Source: an uncultured Prevotellaceae bacterium
Lineage (GTDB): Bacteria; Bacteroidota; Bacteroidia; Bacteroidales; Bacteroidaceae
Assembly: GCA_949299545.1 (NCBI GenBank)
Contig: CASGAM010000040.1
Span: 1 to 52,514 of the forward strand
Length of the DNA stretch: 52,514 bases
Direction of reading: 5' to 3'
Below, piece after piece: positions 16,855 to 24,594 of the stretch. The position numbers and the translations under genes are program-made. Every line of letters starts with the position of its first letter. Position 1 is the stretch's first letter. The notes under the pieces are model-generated. The model was not told where the DNA came from and ran no database searches. It was given only the letters and a program-made list of their open reading frames with translations.

Positions 16855-18207
16855 TTATTCAAAGCGGCTTATCAGTTCGTTGTATGTGTTGATAAGTGAT
16901 GAGAAACGGATGTCGGTGAAATAATCATCCATACTATAAGTTGTTCCATTACTGAATTCAATAACAGGCTCAATATCCCATTCACCAGCTTCCCATTTAG
17001 ATGTACCCCATTCATTCTCAATTATATTGTTTCCATAATCATAGAATATGGGTTGCCATTTGCATGATGTTGAGTAGGTACTATTGTCAAAATATAGTTT
17101 GTTGATAAAATAAGTGTTTGCACTGTTTGCAGCTTTTTCAGCTTTTGCTAAGGCTTCTTCTTTGCTTGAAATGCTGATGACATAGGTACTGTCAAGATAA
17201 GAATCATATTCTTCAGACAAATAATAATATCCATCAAAGTCCATGTCGTTAAGCAAACCATTAGAATTGTCTAAACTCATTTTATATTGAACTTGACCAT
17301 TGAGAATGCTAACATAGATGACGCTGTTGTCTAAATCCTCTTTTTCTAAATTCTCATCGAAAACATCCTCAAAGTCTGAGAACCTGTTGCCTTCTGCCTT
17401 TACTGTTGCAGTAATGAGATTTTCGTTGTTTACGCTAAACACAATGTTGCTGTTTGCAGCTTTATCCGTGTCGGTTATTTCAGCATCAATATTATATGAC
17501 TCTGCCATTTCCATGTTGATGTTCACTTCATATTCTTTTGTGTCTTGGTTGCATTTAATGGTGTTGATCTGGATAGAAACCATATTACTACCTGCTTCTT
17601 GAAGCGTAATGTAAATTTCTTCCGGAATAACGACAGTTTCCATTTTATTATATGCAGAGTCTTTCATAACATAATTGTATTCATTGCCGCTATATTCAAC
17701 TTTAGCGATGCAACTTTTACCGTCATAATTAAAACGGGCTTCTATATAGTTGCCGCCTAGTTGCTTGTCCCATTCGTTTGTATTGTCATCATAGGTATAT
17801 ATGCCGTTATGTTCTTTTAAACTGTATATATCTTCAATCATAGTTCTTGTTGCAATGCGAGCGAAATCACCAGATGTTACTGCTCGTAAATCATTAGTGA
17901 GTCTATATAGTGGCGAGCTTTCAAAAGGGACGTTAATATCGGGTTCTATATATTCATCTTCGCCTAATATGATAGATGACATGTAATCTAAAAGATTGAT
18001 AGTTGGTTTTAATTGTTCTGCATTAATCTTTCCTAAAAAAGCCTGCCCAGTTTGTGTTAGCTTATTCTGAGCATCAATGTCCGTGATAACAATGGAATTA
18101 TCTTCATTTGGTAGTTGGGGATTATCTTTAGATTCACTGTCGTCGCAAGATGATAAACCAAAAAGACTGCCACATAATAGAAACGAAATAAAGAAGTATT
18201 TTTTCAT
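16855..18207 (-). CDS. Lipoprotein of unknown function
   Basis: 450 residues with a lipoprotein signal (FGLSSC, Cys21) followed by DDSESKD, an acidic run that matches the Bacteroidota surface-export signal. The body is rich in Asp, Glu, Asn and Tyr and in short beta-like segments; the C terminus is a helix (FSSLINTYNELISRFE). I do not recognise a family. It has its own promoter and probably leads the A+T-rich operon with the TonB receptor and DUF4249 lipoprotein, though a hairpin separates it from them. Confidence 0.8.
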   Translation of the reverse strand: MKKYFFISFLLCGSLFGLSSCDDSESKDNPQLPNEDNSIVITDIDAQNKLTQTGQAFLGKINAEQLKPTINLLDYMSSIILGEDEYIEPDINVPFESSPLYRLTNDLRAVTSGDFARIATRTMIEDIYSLKEHNGIYTYDDNTNEWDKQLGGNYIEARFNYDGKSCIAKVEYSGNEYNYVMKDSAYNKMETVVIPEEIYITLQEAGSNMVSIQINTIKCNQDTKEYEVNINMEMAESYNIDAEITDTDKAANSNIVFSVNNENLITATVKAEGNRFSDFEDVFDENLEKEDLDNSVIYVSILNGQVQYKMSLDNSNGLLNDMDFDGYYYLSEEYDSYLDSTYVISISSKEEALAKAEKAANSANTYFINKLYFDNSTYSTSCKWQPIFYDYGNNIIENEWGTSKWEAGEWDIEPVIEFSNGTTYSMDDYFTDIRFSSLINTYNELISRFE

Positions 18208-18232
18208 AACGCAATAAATTTTGTAAATTGCC

Positions 18233-18264
18233 CAAAGATATACCTTTAAATGATATGAAACAAA
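18233..18264 (-). promoter_or_regulatory. Promoter of the lipoprotein-TonB receptor-DUF4249 cluster
   Basis: Minus strand: TTTG (18261-18264), a 20-bp spacer, TATCTTTG (18233-18240). Both elements match the consensus exactly; the ATG is 25 bp downstream. Confidence 0.85.
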
Positions 18265-18433
18265 TTTCTAAACTGGAATTTATTGTGTAGCTTTTGTTTT
18301 AGGATTTAGATGTAAATCGGATTGTTTTGTTTGCTCTAAATGCAGTTTGATAAAATTAACGATTACATTTAACTTTTTTGGATTATATAAAAGGTTTTTT
18401 AGTATATTTCTATAGTATATCACATTAAATGCC

Positions 18434-18459
18434 TAAATTTGCAATCCCAAAATTGCAAA
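18434..18459 (+). promoter_or_regulatory. sulP promoter -7 element overlapped by an inverted repeat
   Basis: TAAATTTG (18434-18441) fits the -7 consensus. An 8-bp inverted repeat, TTTGCAAT (18438-18445) and ATTGCAAA (18452-18459) with a 6-bp spacer, begins inside it and spans the expected transcription start. This placement suits a repressor operator; the regulator is unknown. Confidence 0.6.
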
Positions 18460-18487
18460 ACAAGTAGATTATATATAAGGTGAAGAT

Positions 18488-20173
18488 ATGGATAAATTCG
18501 TATTCAGGCCAAAACTGTTTTTAGATTTGGCAACTTATGACAAGAAAAAATTGGTAGCCGATGTTATGGCCGGCATCATTGTAGGTATTGTGGCGTTGCC
18601 ATTGGCTATTGCATTTGGAATCGCCTCCGGAGTCACGCCAGAGAAAGGAATCATAACAGCTGTGATTGCAGGATTGGCCATTTCACTTTTTGGTGGAAGC
18701 AGGGTACAGATAGGCGGTCCGACAGGTGCTTTCATTGTCATTATATATGGTATCATCCAGCAATATGGTGAAACCGGTTTACTGATTGCAACGATTTTAG
18801 CTGGCGTGTTTCTGATATTTTTGGGCGTATTTCATTTGGGGACCATTATTAAATACATTCCTTATCCTATAGTTGTCGGTTTTACAAGTGGAATTGCAGT
18901 TACCATTTTCACAACACAAATAAAAGACTTGTTTGGGTTGACGATAGATAATGTTCCTGCTGATTTTATAGAAAAATGGATTGTTTATATCCGCCATTTC
19001 GGTACCATAGATATATGGTCTGCTTTGGTCGGTATACTGAGCGTTCTTATTATAGCGGTTACTCCGAAGTTCAGCCGTAAAATCCCAGGCTCGCTTGTTG
19101 CCATTGTTGTTATGACGGTTGTGGTGTATTTGTTGAAGCAATATGCAGGTATTACGTCTGTGGAGACGATTGGTGACCGTTTCTCCATTAATGCCGAATT
19201 ACCCGGTATGAATGTACCTGATATCAGTTGGGAGACCATAAAAGCGCTGGTGTCACCGGCTATTACGATTGCTGTCCTGGGAGCGATAGAGTCGTTGCTT
19301 TCTGCAACTGTGGCGGATGGCGTGATTGGCGATCATCACGATTCCAATCAGGAATTAGTAGGGCAGGGAATTGCCAATATACTTTCTCCATTGTTCGGCG
19401 GAATACCAGCGACAGGTGCCATCGCGCGCACAATGACGAATATCAATAATGGTGGTTGTACGCCGGTTTCCGGTATTGTTCATGCGATTGTACTGTTGTT
19501 AATATTCCTCCTGTTGATGCCTTTGGCGCAGTTTATCCCGATGGCATGTTTGGCTGGTGTGCTGGTTATTGTAAGTTATAATATGAGTGGGTGGCGTACA
19601 TTCGTCGAGTTAATGAAGAATCCGAAATCAGATGTGGCTGTGTTGCTTATTACATTTGTGCTGACTGTGATTTTTGATTTGACAATTGCCATAGAGTTTG
19701 GCCTTGTAGTGGCATGTTTGCTTTTCATTAAACGGGTCATGGAAGTCACGGAAGTGAACATTCTTAAAGACGAGATTATACCAACAGACAGTGAGGGTGA
19801 TGAGATTGTTCAGGAAGAACATCTCGTTATTCCGGAAGGTGTGGAAGTTTATGAAATCAACGGGCCTTATTTCTTTGGTATCGCTAACCGTTTTGAGGAA
19901 GTCGTACTACAGACGAAAGATCGGCCGAAAGTGCGCATTATTCGTATGCGTAAAGTTCCCTTTATTGATTCCACCGGTATTCATAACTTGACCTGCTTAT
20001 GCGAAATCAGCCATAAGGAGGGTATTCATGTTATCTTGTCCGGCGTTAATCCGAAAGTTCATGAGGTCCTGAAGAAAAGCGGTTTCTATGAGCTTTTGGG
20101 TAAGAAGCATATTTGTGACAATATACATGATGCGTTAGAGGCGTCCCGGCACTATTTGGCGAAACTGAGCTGA
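18488..20173 (+). CDS. SulP (SLC26) family anion transporter with STAS domain
   Basis: An inner-membrane transporter of 561 residues, normal for the family. About 10-14 hydrophobic segments (residues 25-420) include the motif region GLAISLFGGSRVQIGGPTGAF. A cytoplasmic STAS domain (about 440-550) has VPFIDSTGIHNL, whose Asp494-Ser495 matches the regulatory DS site of STAS folds. SulP proteins carry sulfate, bicarbonate, dicarboxylates or other anions; this sequence does not settle which. No carbonic anhydrase or sulfate-assimilation gene adjoins it. A Shine-Dalgarno-like AAGGTG lies 5 bp before the ATG. It is convergent with bcp. Confidence 0.93.
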   Translation: MDKFVFRPKLFLDLATYDKKKLVADVMAGIIVGIVALPLAIAFGIASGVTPEKGIITAVIAGLAISLFGGSRVQIGGPTGAFIVIIYGIIQQYGETGLLIATILAGVFLIFLGVFHLGTIIKYIPYPIVVGFTSGIAVTIFTTQIKDLFGLTIDNVPADFIEKWIVYIRHFGTIDIWSALVGILSVLIIAVTPKFSRKIPGSLVAIVVMTVVVYLLKQYAGITSVETIGDRFSINAELPGMNVPDISWETIKALVSPAITIAVLGAIESLLSATVADGVIGDHHDSNQELVGQGIANILSPLFGGIPATGAIARTMTNINNGGCTPVSGIVHAIVLLLIFLLLMPLAQFIPMACLAGVLVIVSYNMSGWRTFVELMKNPKSDVAVLLITFVLTVIFDLTIAIEFGLVVACLLFIKRVMEVTEVNILKDEIIPTDSEGDEIVQEEHLVIPEGVEVYEINGPYFFGIANRFEEVVLQTKDRPKVRIIRMRKVPFIDSTGIHNLTCLCEISHKEGIHVILSGVNPKVHEVLKKSGFYELLGKKHICDNIHDALEASRHYLAKLS

Positions 20174-20210
20174 CACCGGTAGCCGATTATTTCGGCTCCC
20201 GTTGTGTCAG
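20170..20210. terminator. Imperfect hairpin spanning the converging stops of sulP and bcp
   Basis: CTGACAC...GTGTCAG arms plus an inner AGCCG/CGGCT stem cover the sulP stop (20171-20173) and the last seven codons of bcp. There is no U-run on either strand. It is a possible bidirectional terminator built partly from coding sequence. Confidence 0.45.
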
Positions 20211-20651
20211 GATTTGCTCACCGTGCGTTTTTGTTTTTATCTCTTTGGGTGAGAATATTCGCTCAATGATGCCTTGTTCATTAATGATGAAAGTCGTGCG
20301 GAACGTACCCATGTATTTGCGTCCATACATGCTTTTTTCACCCCAGACACCCATTGCTTCAACTAATTTTTTGTCAGTGTCTGCAATCAGGTTGAAAGGG
20401 AGTGTATGTTTGGCTATGAAATTTTGGTGGGAAGCTGCACTGTCAACACTTACGCCAAGTATTTCATAGCCGGCTTCACGCAGAGCACTGTAGTTATCCC
20501 GTAGGCTGCATGCTTCGGCGGTGCATCCGGAGGTGTTGTCTTTTGGATAGAAATAGAGGACGAGTTTCTTTCCTTTGTAATCACTCAGCAATATTTGCCG
20601 GCCGTTTTCATCATTACCCAGTATCTCGGGGGCTTTTTCTCCTACATTCAT
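20187..20651 (-). CDS. bcp: Thiol peroxidase, Bcp/PrxQ type
   Basis: Reduces hydrogen peroxide and organic hydroperoxides using thioredoxin; cytoplasmic. The 154 residues show the peroxidatic Cys43 in the motif TSGCTAEAC and the resolving Cys48 five residues later, the arrangement of two-Cys PrxQ enzymes. The FYPKDNT and TTFIINEQG segments are typical. Monocistronic; no consensus promoter was found in the 110 bp upstream, which instead holds a tandem 16-bp repeat. Confidence 0.96.
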   Translation of the reverse strand: MNVGEKAPEILGNDENGRQILLSDYKGKKLVLYFYPKDNTSGCTAEACSLRDNYSALREAGYEILGVSVDSAASHQNFIAKHTLPFNLIADTDKKLVEAMGVWGEKSMYGRKYMGTFRTTFIINEQGIIERIFSPKEIKTKTHGEQILTQREPK

Positions 20652-20698
20652 AGTTTTCTGTATTTTTAGTTTGACTGTGTGAAAAGTTTCTTCATTGT

Positions 20699-20730
20699 TT
20701 TGGTTTCCTAATCATTTGGTTTCCTAATCA
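20699..20730. repeat. Tandem duplication of a 16-mer
   Basis: TTTGGTTTCCTAATCA occurs twice head to tail (20699-20714 and 20715-20730), between the bcp start and the stop of the DUF2461 gene. Probably replication slippage; a role in bcp expression is possible. Confidence 0.9.
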
Positions 20731-20761
20731 TAAGGAATTGTTTTTTAAGTATGGATTGTGG

Positions 20762-21445
20762 TCATTCCATCTCGTCTATGGTGAGATTGACGAAATCATT
20801 GAAAGGTTTCATGGTGCGGAAGATGGTTTCTGTTTGATCTAACCAGTCCGGTTGACGGAAAAAGTCGTCACTTACATAATGGCAGACGGAATAGTCTTTC
20901 GGTCGCAGATAGTCAGGATAAGGATAATCTTTTGGAAAACCTTTAGGGAGTGTTTTTAAATGTGTTTCACCAATGGTGGGAAATATTTTCTTGAAATGCG
21001 GATCTTCCACTATTTGCCTGAATTCCTCTGTCTCATCTACGATGGATTGTCGTACTGCCTTTAAAATAGGCGATGGAAGACACCATGCCCCCCCTGCCAG
21101 CAGACAATTCCCGGGTTCGAGATGGAAATAGTATCCGCTGTGGAAAGATTTCTTTCCGTGGGCGTTGATATAAGCGCCCAAATGCCTTTTATATGGTGAC
21201 TTGTCTTCCGAGAACCGCGTGTCGCGATAGAATCTGTAAGTGCAGTCTTTGACTTGTAATCGGCTGATACTTTCATCGAATGTTGCGATGCGCAAGATGA
21301 CTTGTTCAACCATGTTCTCAAACAAGCCCCGAACCTCGTCATAACGTTTGCGGTGGGCGTTGAACCATTCTCGGTCGTTGTGGGCTGCGATGTCTTTCAA
21401 ATAATCAAGAATGGAATCGATGTGTTGAGGCGTAATGGTCGTCAT
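20762..21445 (-). CDS. DUF2461 (TIGR02453) family protein
   Basis: A cytoplasmic protein of 227 residues from a widespread uncharacterised family. Recognisable segments are NDREWFNAHRKRYD near the start, YRFYRDTRFSEDKSPYK in the middle, and the glycine/aromatic stretch SGYYFHLEPGNCLLAGG. The ATG at 21445 is chosen over one at 21463 because the -7 promoter box (21461-21468) overlaps the latter. No function can be inferred from its neighbours (bcp; a divergent macroglobulin-like gene). Confidence 0.88.
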   Translation of the reverse strand: MTTITPQHIDSILDYLKDIAAHNDREWFNAHRKRYDEVRGLFENMVEQVILRIATFDESISRLQVKDCTYRFYRDTRFSEDKSPYKRHLGAYINAHGKKSFHSGYYFHLEPGNCLLAGGAWCLPSPILKAVRQSIVDETEEFRQIVEDPHFKKIFPTIGETHLKTLPKGFPKDYPYPDYLRPKDYSVCHYVSDDFFRQPDWLDQTETIFRTMKPFNDFVNLTIDEME

Positions 21446-21460
21446 AATGAATGCTTTTTG

Positions 21461-21468
21461 CAAATATA
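21461..21468 (-). promoter_or_regulatory. Promoter -7 element of the DUF2461 gene
   Basis: TATATTTG on the minus strand, 15 bp upstream of the 21445 ATG. It decides the start codon. No clear -33 element. Confidence 0.6.
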
Positions 21469-21556
21469 CAAAGATATTATGAGAAAAAGAATGTATGATG
21501 ATATGGTTCTTGTATTCTTTTTTTTAGATAAATGCTTTTAAATCCGAATTAAAATG

Positions 21557-21564
21557 TATCTTTG
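21557..21564 (+). promoter_or_regulatory. Promoter -7 element of the macroglobulin-like gene
   Basis: TATCTTTG on the plus strand, about 93 bp before the first in-frame ATG, leaving a leader of roughly 85 nt. Confidence 0.55.
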
Positions 21565-21656
21565 CCTGTTGAAGAATGAATATGAAATACACGAAGTTTT
21601 GTCTGACTCATTCTTTTGCAGGTTTTGTTTGAGTTTTGTTAAAAGGATTGTAGTTC

Positions 21657-24467
21657 ATGTTATTGAAATCTATCATGGTAAGAAAGTATTTTGTGCGGCG
21701 GTGGCTTTTGTCCATTTTGTCTGTAGTGAGCGTATTGTTTGGTAATGCGCAGGAAAAAGAAGGTAATGTGCCAGGCGTGGATTCTTTGCAAACAAGAATT
21801 GCTGCTTTTGGGCGTAGTCTTCCACAAGAGAAAGTGTATTTACATTTGGACAATACCTGTTATTTCCTTGGAGATACGATATGGTATAAAGGCTATGTTA
21901 CCCAGACGAATACCGGCCAGCTGACAGGCTTGAGCAGTATTCTTTATGTTGAGTTGCTGACACCCGACGGTTATCTTGTGGAGCGTCAACAACTTGAAAT
22001 GAAGGACGGGGCAGCGAACGGTGCCTTCGTGCTGGTGGATTCTCTTTATGCCGGATATTATGAACTTCGGGCTTATACACGCTGGATGCTTAATTTCGGA
22101 CAGTACGACCATCAGCATTCATTGTGGATTGAAGATGCTTTTTATGATAAGGATATGCTTGAAGAGTTTTTCCGTGATTATGATAAACTTTATTCACGGG
22201 TTTTTCCGGTTTATAACCGTCCGGAACAACCGGGTGAATATTTCAAGGATATGACGGTCAGACCTATGCGGAGATATTTCAAGGCTAAAAATGGCAAACC
22301 GGAAATTGATTTGCGTTTTTATCCGGAAGGTGGGCATCTTGTAGCGGGTACATCCTGCCGTTTGGCTTTTGAATTAAATACCAATGACGGAGAGCATATT
22401 GAGGGTGTAGACATTAAGATTGTGGATAAAGCCTCAAAGACAGTGACTGAGGTGAAATCAGGTAATCGTGGGCGGGGGCAATTCGTGTTGCCACTGGTGT
22501 CCGATGCCGGGCGTTATAAGGCTTTGTTTTCTTATAAAGGTTACGATTATGAAGTGGATTTGCCCAAAGCCGAGAAGGAAGGTATTGCCTTGAAGATTAA
22601 TCAAACGGCTTCGGTATTACAGGTCGAGATGCAGAAAAGTCCTCTTTTGGCTTCTTTTCCCGGCGGATTAGCGATGCAGGTGATGCATCAGGGTATGCTT
22701 AAGGTACAGAAAAACGTATCATTTGACGTGACAGACAAGTGCTTCATTGAAATACCATTATCGGATTTGCCAACTGGCGTGAACCAAGTTACGGTATTTG
22801 ATGGAAACCGGCGGATTTATGCAGACCGCTTGTGTTTTGTAAACCATCATGATTATGATATGGGGCGCGTTGATATATTGGGGGTTGAACAGCAATATGA
22901 GCCTTATGCTCCCATAACGCTGAAACTTAAGATGGATGCACCGACGGATTCATCGACGCAGGTTTCATTGGCCGTTCGCGATCGTGCAACGGAAGACCCG
23001 CTTTATGACAACGGTACCATTCTGACCGAAATGTTGTTGAGCAGTGAATTGAAAGGATTTGTTGAGAATCCGGGTTATTATTTTGAGGCGTCGGACAGTC
23101 TGCACCGTAGCGATTTGGATCTGTTGATGATGGTTCAGGGCTGGCGGCGATACGACTGGCGGCAAATGTCCGGTGAGGTGCCTTTTGTGTTGAGGCATTT
23201 ACCGGAACGGTATCAGACATTTAGCGGAAGTGTGCATAACACTTATTCGCTTTATGAGGATAACTTTTTTGGTGACTCTGTCTTTATTTATGCCTTGAAT
23301 CCCTATTTGCCCATTGATTTTTATACGACGGCTTATAAAGCAACGACGTCCGAGATAAAAACTCTTCAGGACTTGTATCATATATATATCAGCAAGCTGA
23401 AGAAAGAAGTCAATGTATATACGTCTTTTGCGCAAGGTGTTAATACAATGGAACTCATGCAGAAAACTCAGAACGGACGGTTTTGCATACAAACGCCTAA
23501 ACTTTATGAGTATTGTGTCTTGAATGCCATGGCGACGGATGCTAAGGATCCCGAGGCGGATGTGCAGAAGAAAATGAAAAAAGGATTCCTGGATGAAACC
23601 GAATATCCCGATTTCTATGTCAAAGCCGATGTGTTTTATCCGCGTTTCCCAAAACCTTACAGTTTCTATCAGGACAATCTGATGGCACTTTCGCTTGACG
23701 AAACCGACGGTATGACAACTTCTTTTAATGACCGTCAGTTACCGACTGTCGTTGTGCAAAACAGGCGGGGCGGTTTGCGTAAAGTTAACCTCGATAAACC
23801 GGCCGTTGTGGTCGATGCTTATGATATTTTCAATTTGGCTGCTGATTATGGACTGAACGGTGGCATGCACGATTGGCGCACATTCTCGCTTCAGATTGCA
23901 ATCGCTCTGGTGGCCGATATGGGATTAGACAGGCATTATTTCATTCAGGAACGATTCGATGGCCGCCCATTAAACCTAAAGGCTAATCTTAATGTACAGA
24001 CAACCGGAGACAGTGAAGGAACTGCAGTGACGGCTCCCGGCTTTTCTTTTTCAAGGACAGTACTGAAAGACTATCAGTTGCTCCGTAACTTAGACAAGAT
24101 TTATGTCTATACGGATTATGCGCCCCGTGAAGAGGGAAGTGAGAAGTATGACCAGTCCAATCAGCCCGAGGTTATTATCGACTACCGACGTTTTCCCGGT
24201 GAGGCTCAACAGTACACTTACCGCGACCGCCATTACCTGTTGAGGGGATATGCGGTGTGCAGTGATTTCTACAGCCCCGATTACAGCCGTCGTCAGTTGC
24301 CCGCACAAAAAGACACGCGTCGTACGTTGTTATGGATGCCTCAGGTGGAGTTTGACGAAAACGGTGAGGCTACGGTAGAGTTGTACAATAACGGTAAGCA
24401 GACGGCTATCAGTGTTGATGTTCAAGGCATGAATGTTGACGGCAGTTTTATTGTCGGGCATGAATAA
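21657..24467 (+). CDS. Large exported macroglobulin-like (MG2-type) protein
   Basis: 936 residues with a signal peptide (MVRKYFVRRWLLSILSVVSVLFGNAQ, of which the hydrophobic core runs LLSILSVVSVLF). The segment PQEKVYLHLDNTCYFLGDTIWYKGYV, especially KVYLHLDN and GDTIWYKGY, is the hallmark of the bacterial MG2 fold. Further beta-sandwich repeats follow, including RFYPEGGHLVAG. A short stretch near residue 700 (LPTVVVQNRRGG) recalls the plug of TonB receptors, as in related Bacteroidota proteins; there is no barrel. No thioester CxEQ motif is seen, so it is not a classical alpha-2-macroglobulin. The start could be 21657 or 21675. The function is unknown. Confidence 0.8.
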   Translation: MLLKSIMVRKYFVRRWLLSILSVVSVLFGNAQEKEGNVPGVDSLQTRIAAFGRSLPQEKVYLHLDNTCYFLGDTIWYKGYVTQTNTGQLTGLSSILYVELLTPDGYLVERQQLEMKDGAANGAFVLVDSLYAGYYELRAYTRWMLNFGQYDHQHSLWIEDAFYDKDMLEEFFRDYDKLYSRVFPVYNRPEQPGEYFKDMTVRPMRRYFKAKNGKPEIDLRFYPEGGHLVAGTSCRLAFELNTNDGEHIEGVDIKIVDKASKTVTEVKSGNRGRGQFVLPLVSDAGRYKALFSYKGYDYEVDLPKAEKEGIALKINQTASVLQVEMQKSPLLASFPGGLAMQVMHQGMLKVQKNVSFDVTDKCFIEIPLSDLPTGVNQVTVFDGNRRIYADRLCFVNHHDYDMGRVDILGVEQQYEPYAPITLKLKMDAPTDSSTQVSLAVRDRATEDPLYDNGTILTEMLLSSELKGFVENPGYYFEASDSLHRSDLDLLMMVQGWRRYDWRQMSGEVPFVLRHLPERYQTFSGSVHNTYSLYEDNFFGDSVFIYALNPYLPIDFYTTAYKATTSEIKTLQDLYHIYISKLKKEVNVYTSFAQGVNTMELMQKTQNGRFCIQTPKLYEYCVLNAMATDAKDPEADVQKKMKKGFLDETEYPDFYVKADVFYPRFPKPYSFYQDNLMALSLDETDGMTTSFNDRQLPTVVVQNRRGGLRKVNLDKPAVVVDAYDIFNLAADYGLNGGMHDWRTFSLQIAIALVADMGLDRHYFIQERFDGRPLNLKANLNVQTTGDSEGTAVTAPGFSFSRTVLKDYQLLRNLDKIYVYTDYAPREEGSEKYDQSNQPEVIIDYRRFPGEAQQYTYRDRHYLLRGYAVCSDFYSPDYSRRQLPAQKDTRRTLLWMPQVEFDENGEATVELYNNGKQTAISVDVQGMNVDGSFIVGHE

Positions 24468-24515
24468 ATGGTTTGCGTTTTGTTTTCATGATGTGATTGG
24501 AGACGGATTATACCC

Positions 24516-24573
24516 GTAAGACGCATAGCGGAGCAAGGGATTTTTTATGACCTTGCTCCGCTATGCGTCTTAC
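24516..24573. terminator. 23-bp perfect palindrome between convergent genes
   Basis: Arms 24516-24538 and 24551-24573 are exact inverted repeats around a 12-nt loop containing TTTTTT. It separates the macroglobulin-like gene from the GH105-CE12 gene and probably terminates transcription in both directions, although no U-run follows either arm. Confidence 0.7.
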
Positions 24574-24594
24574 AGGTGTGTGAGAAAGATTATC

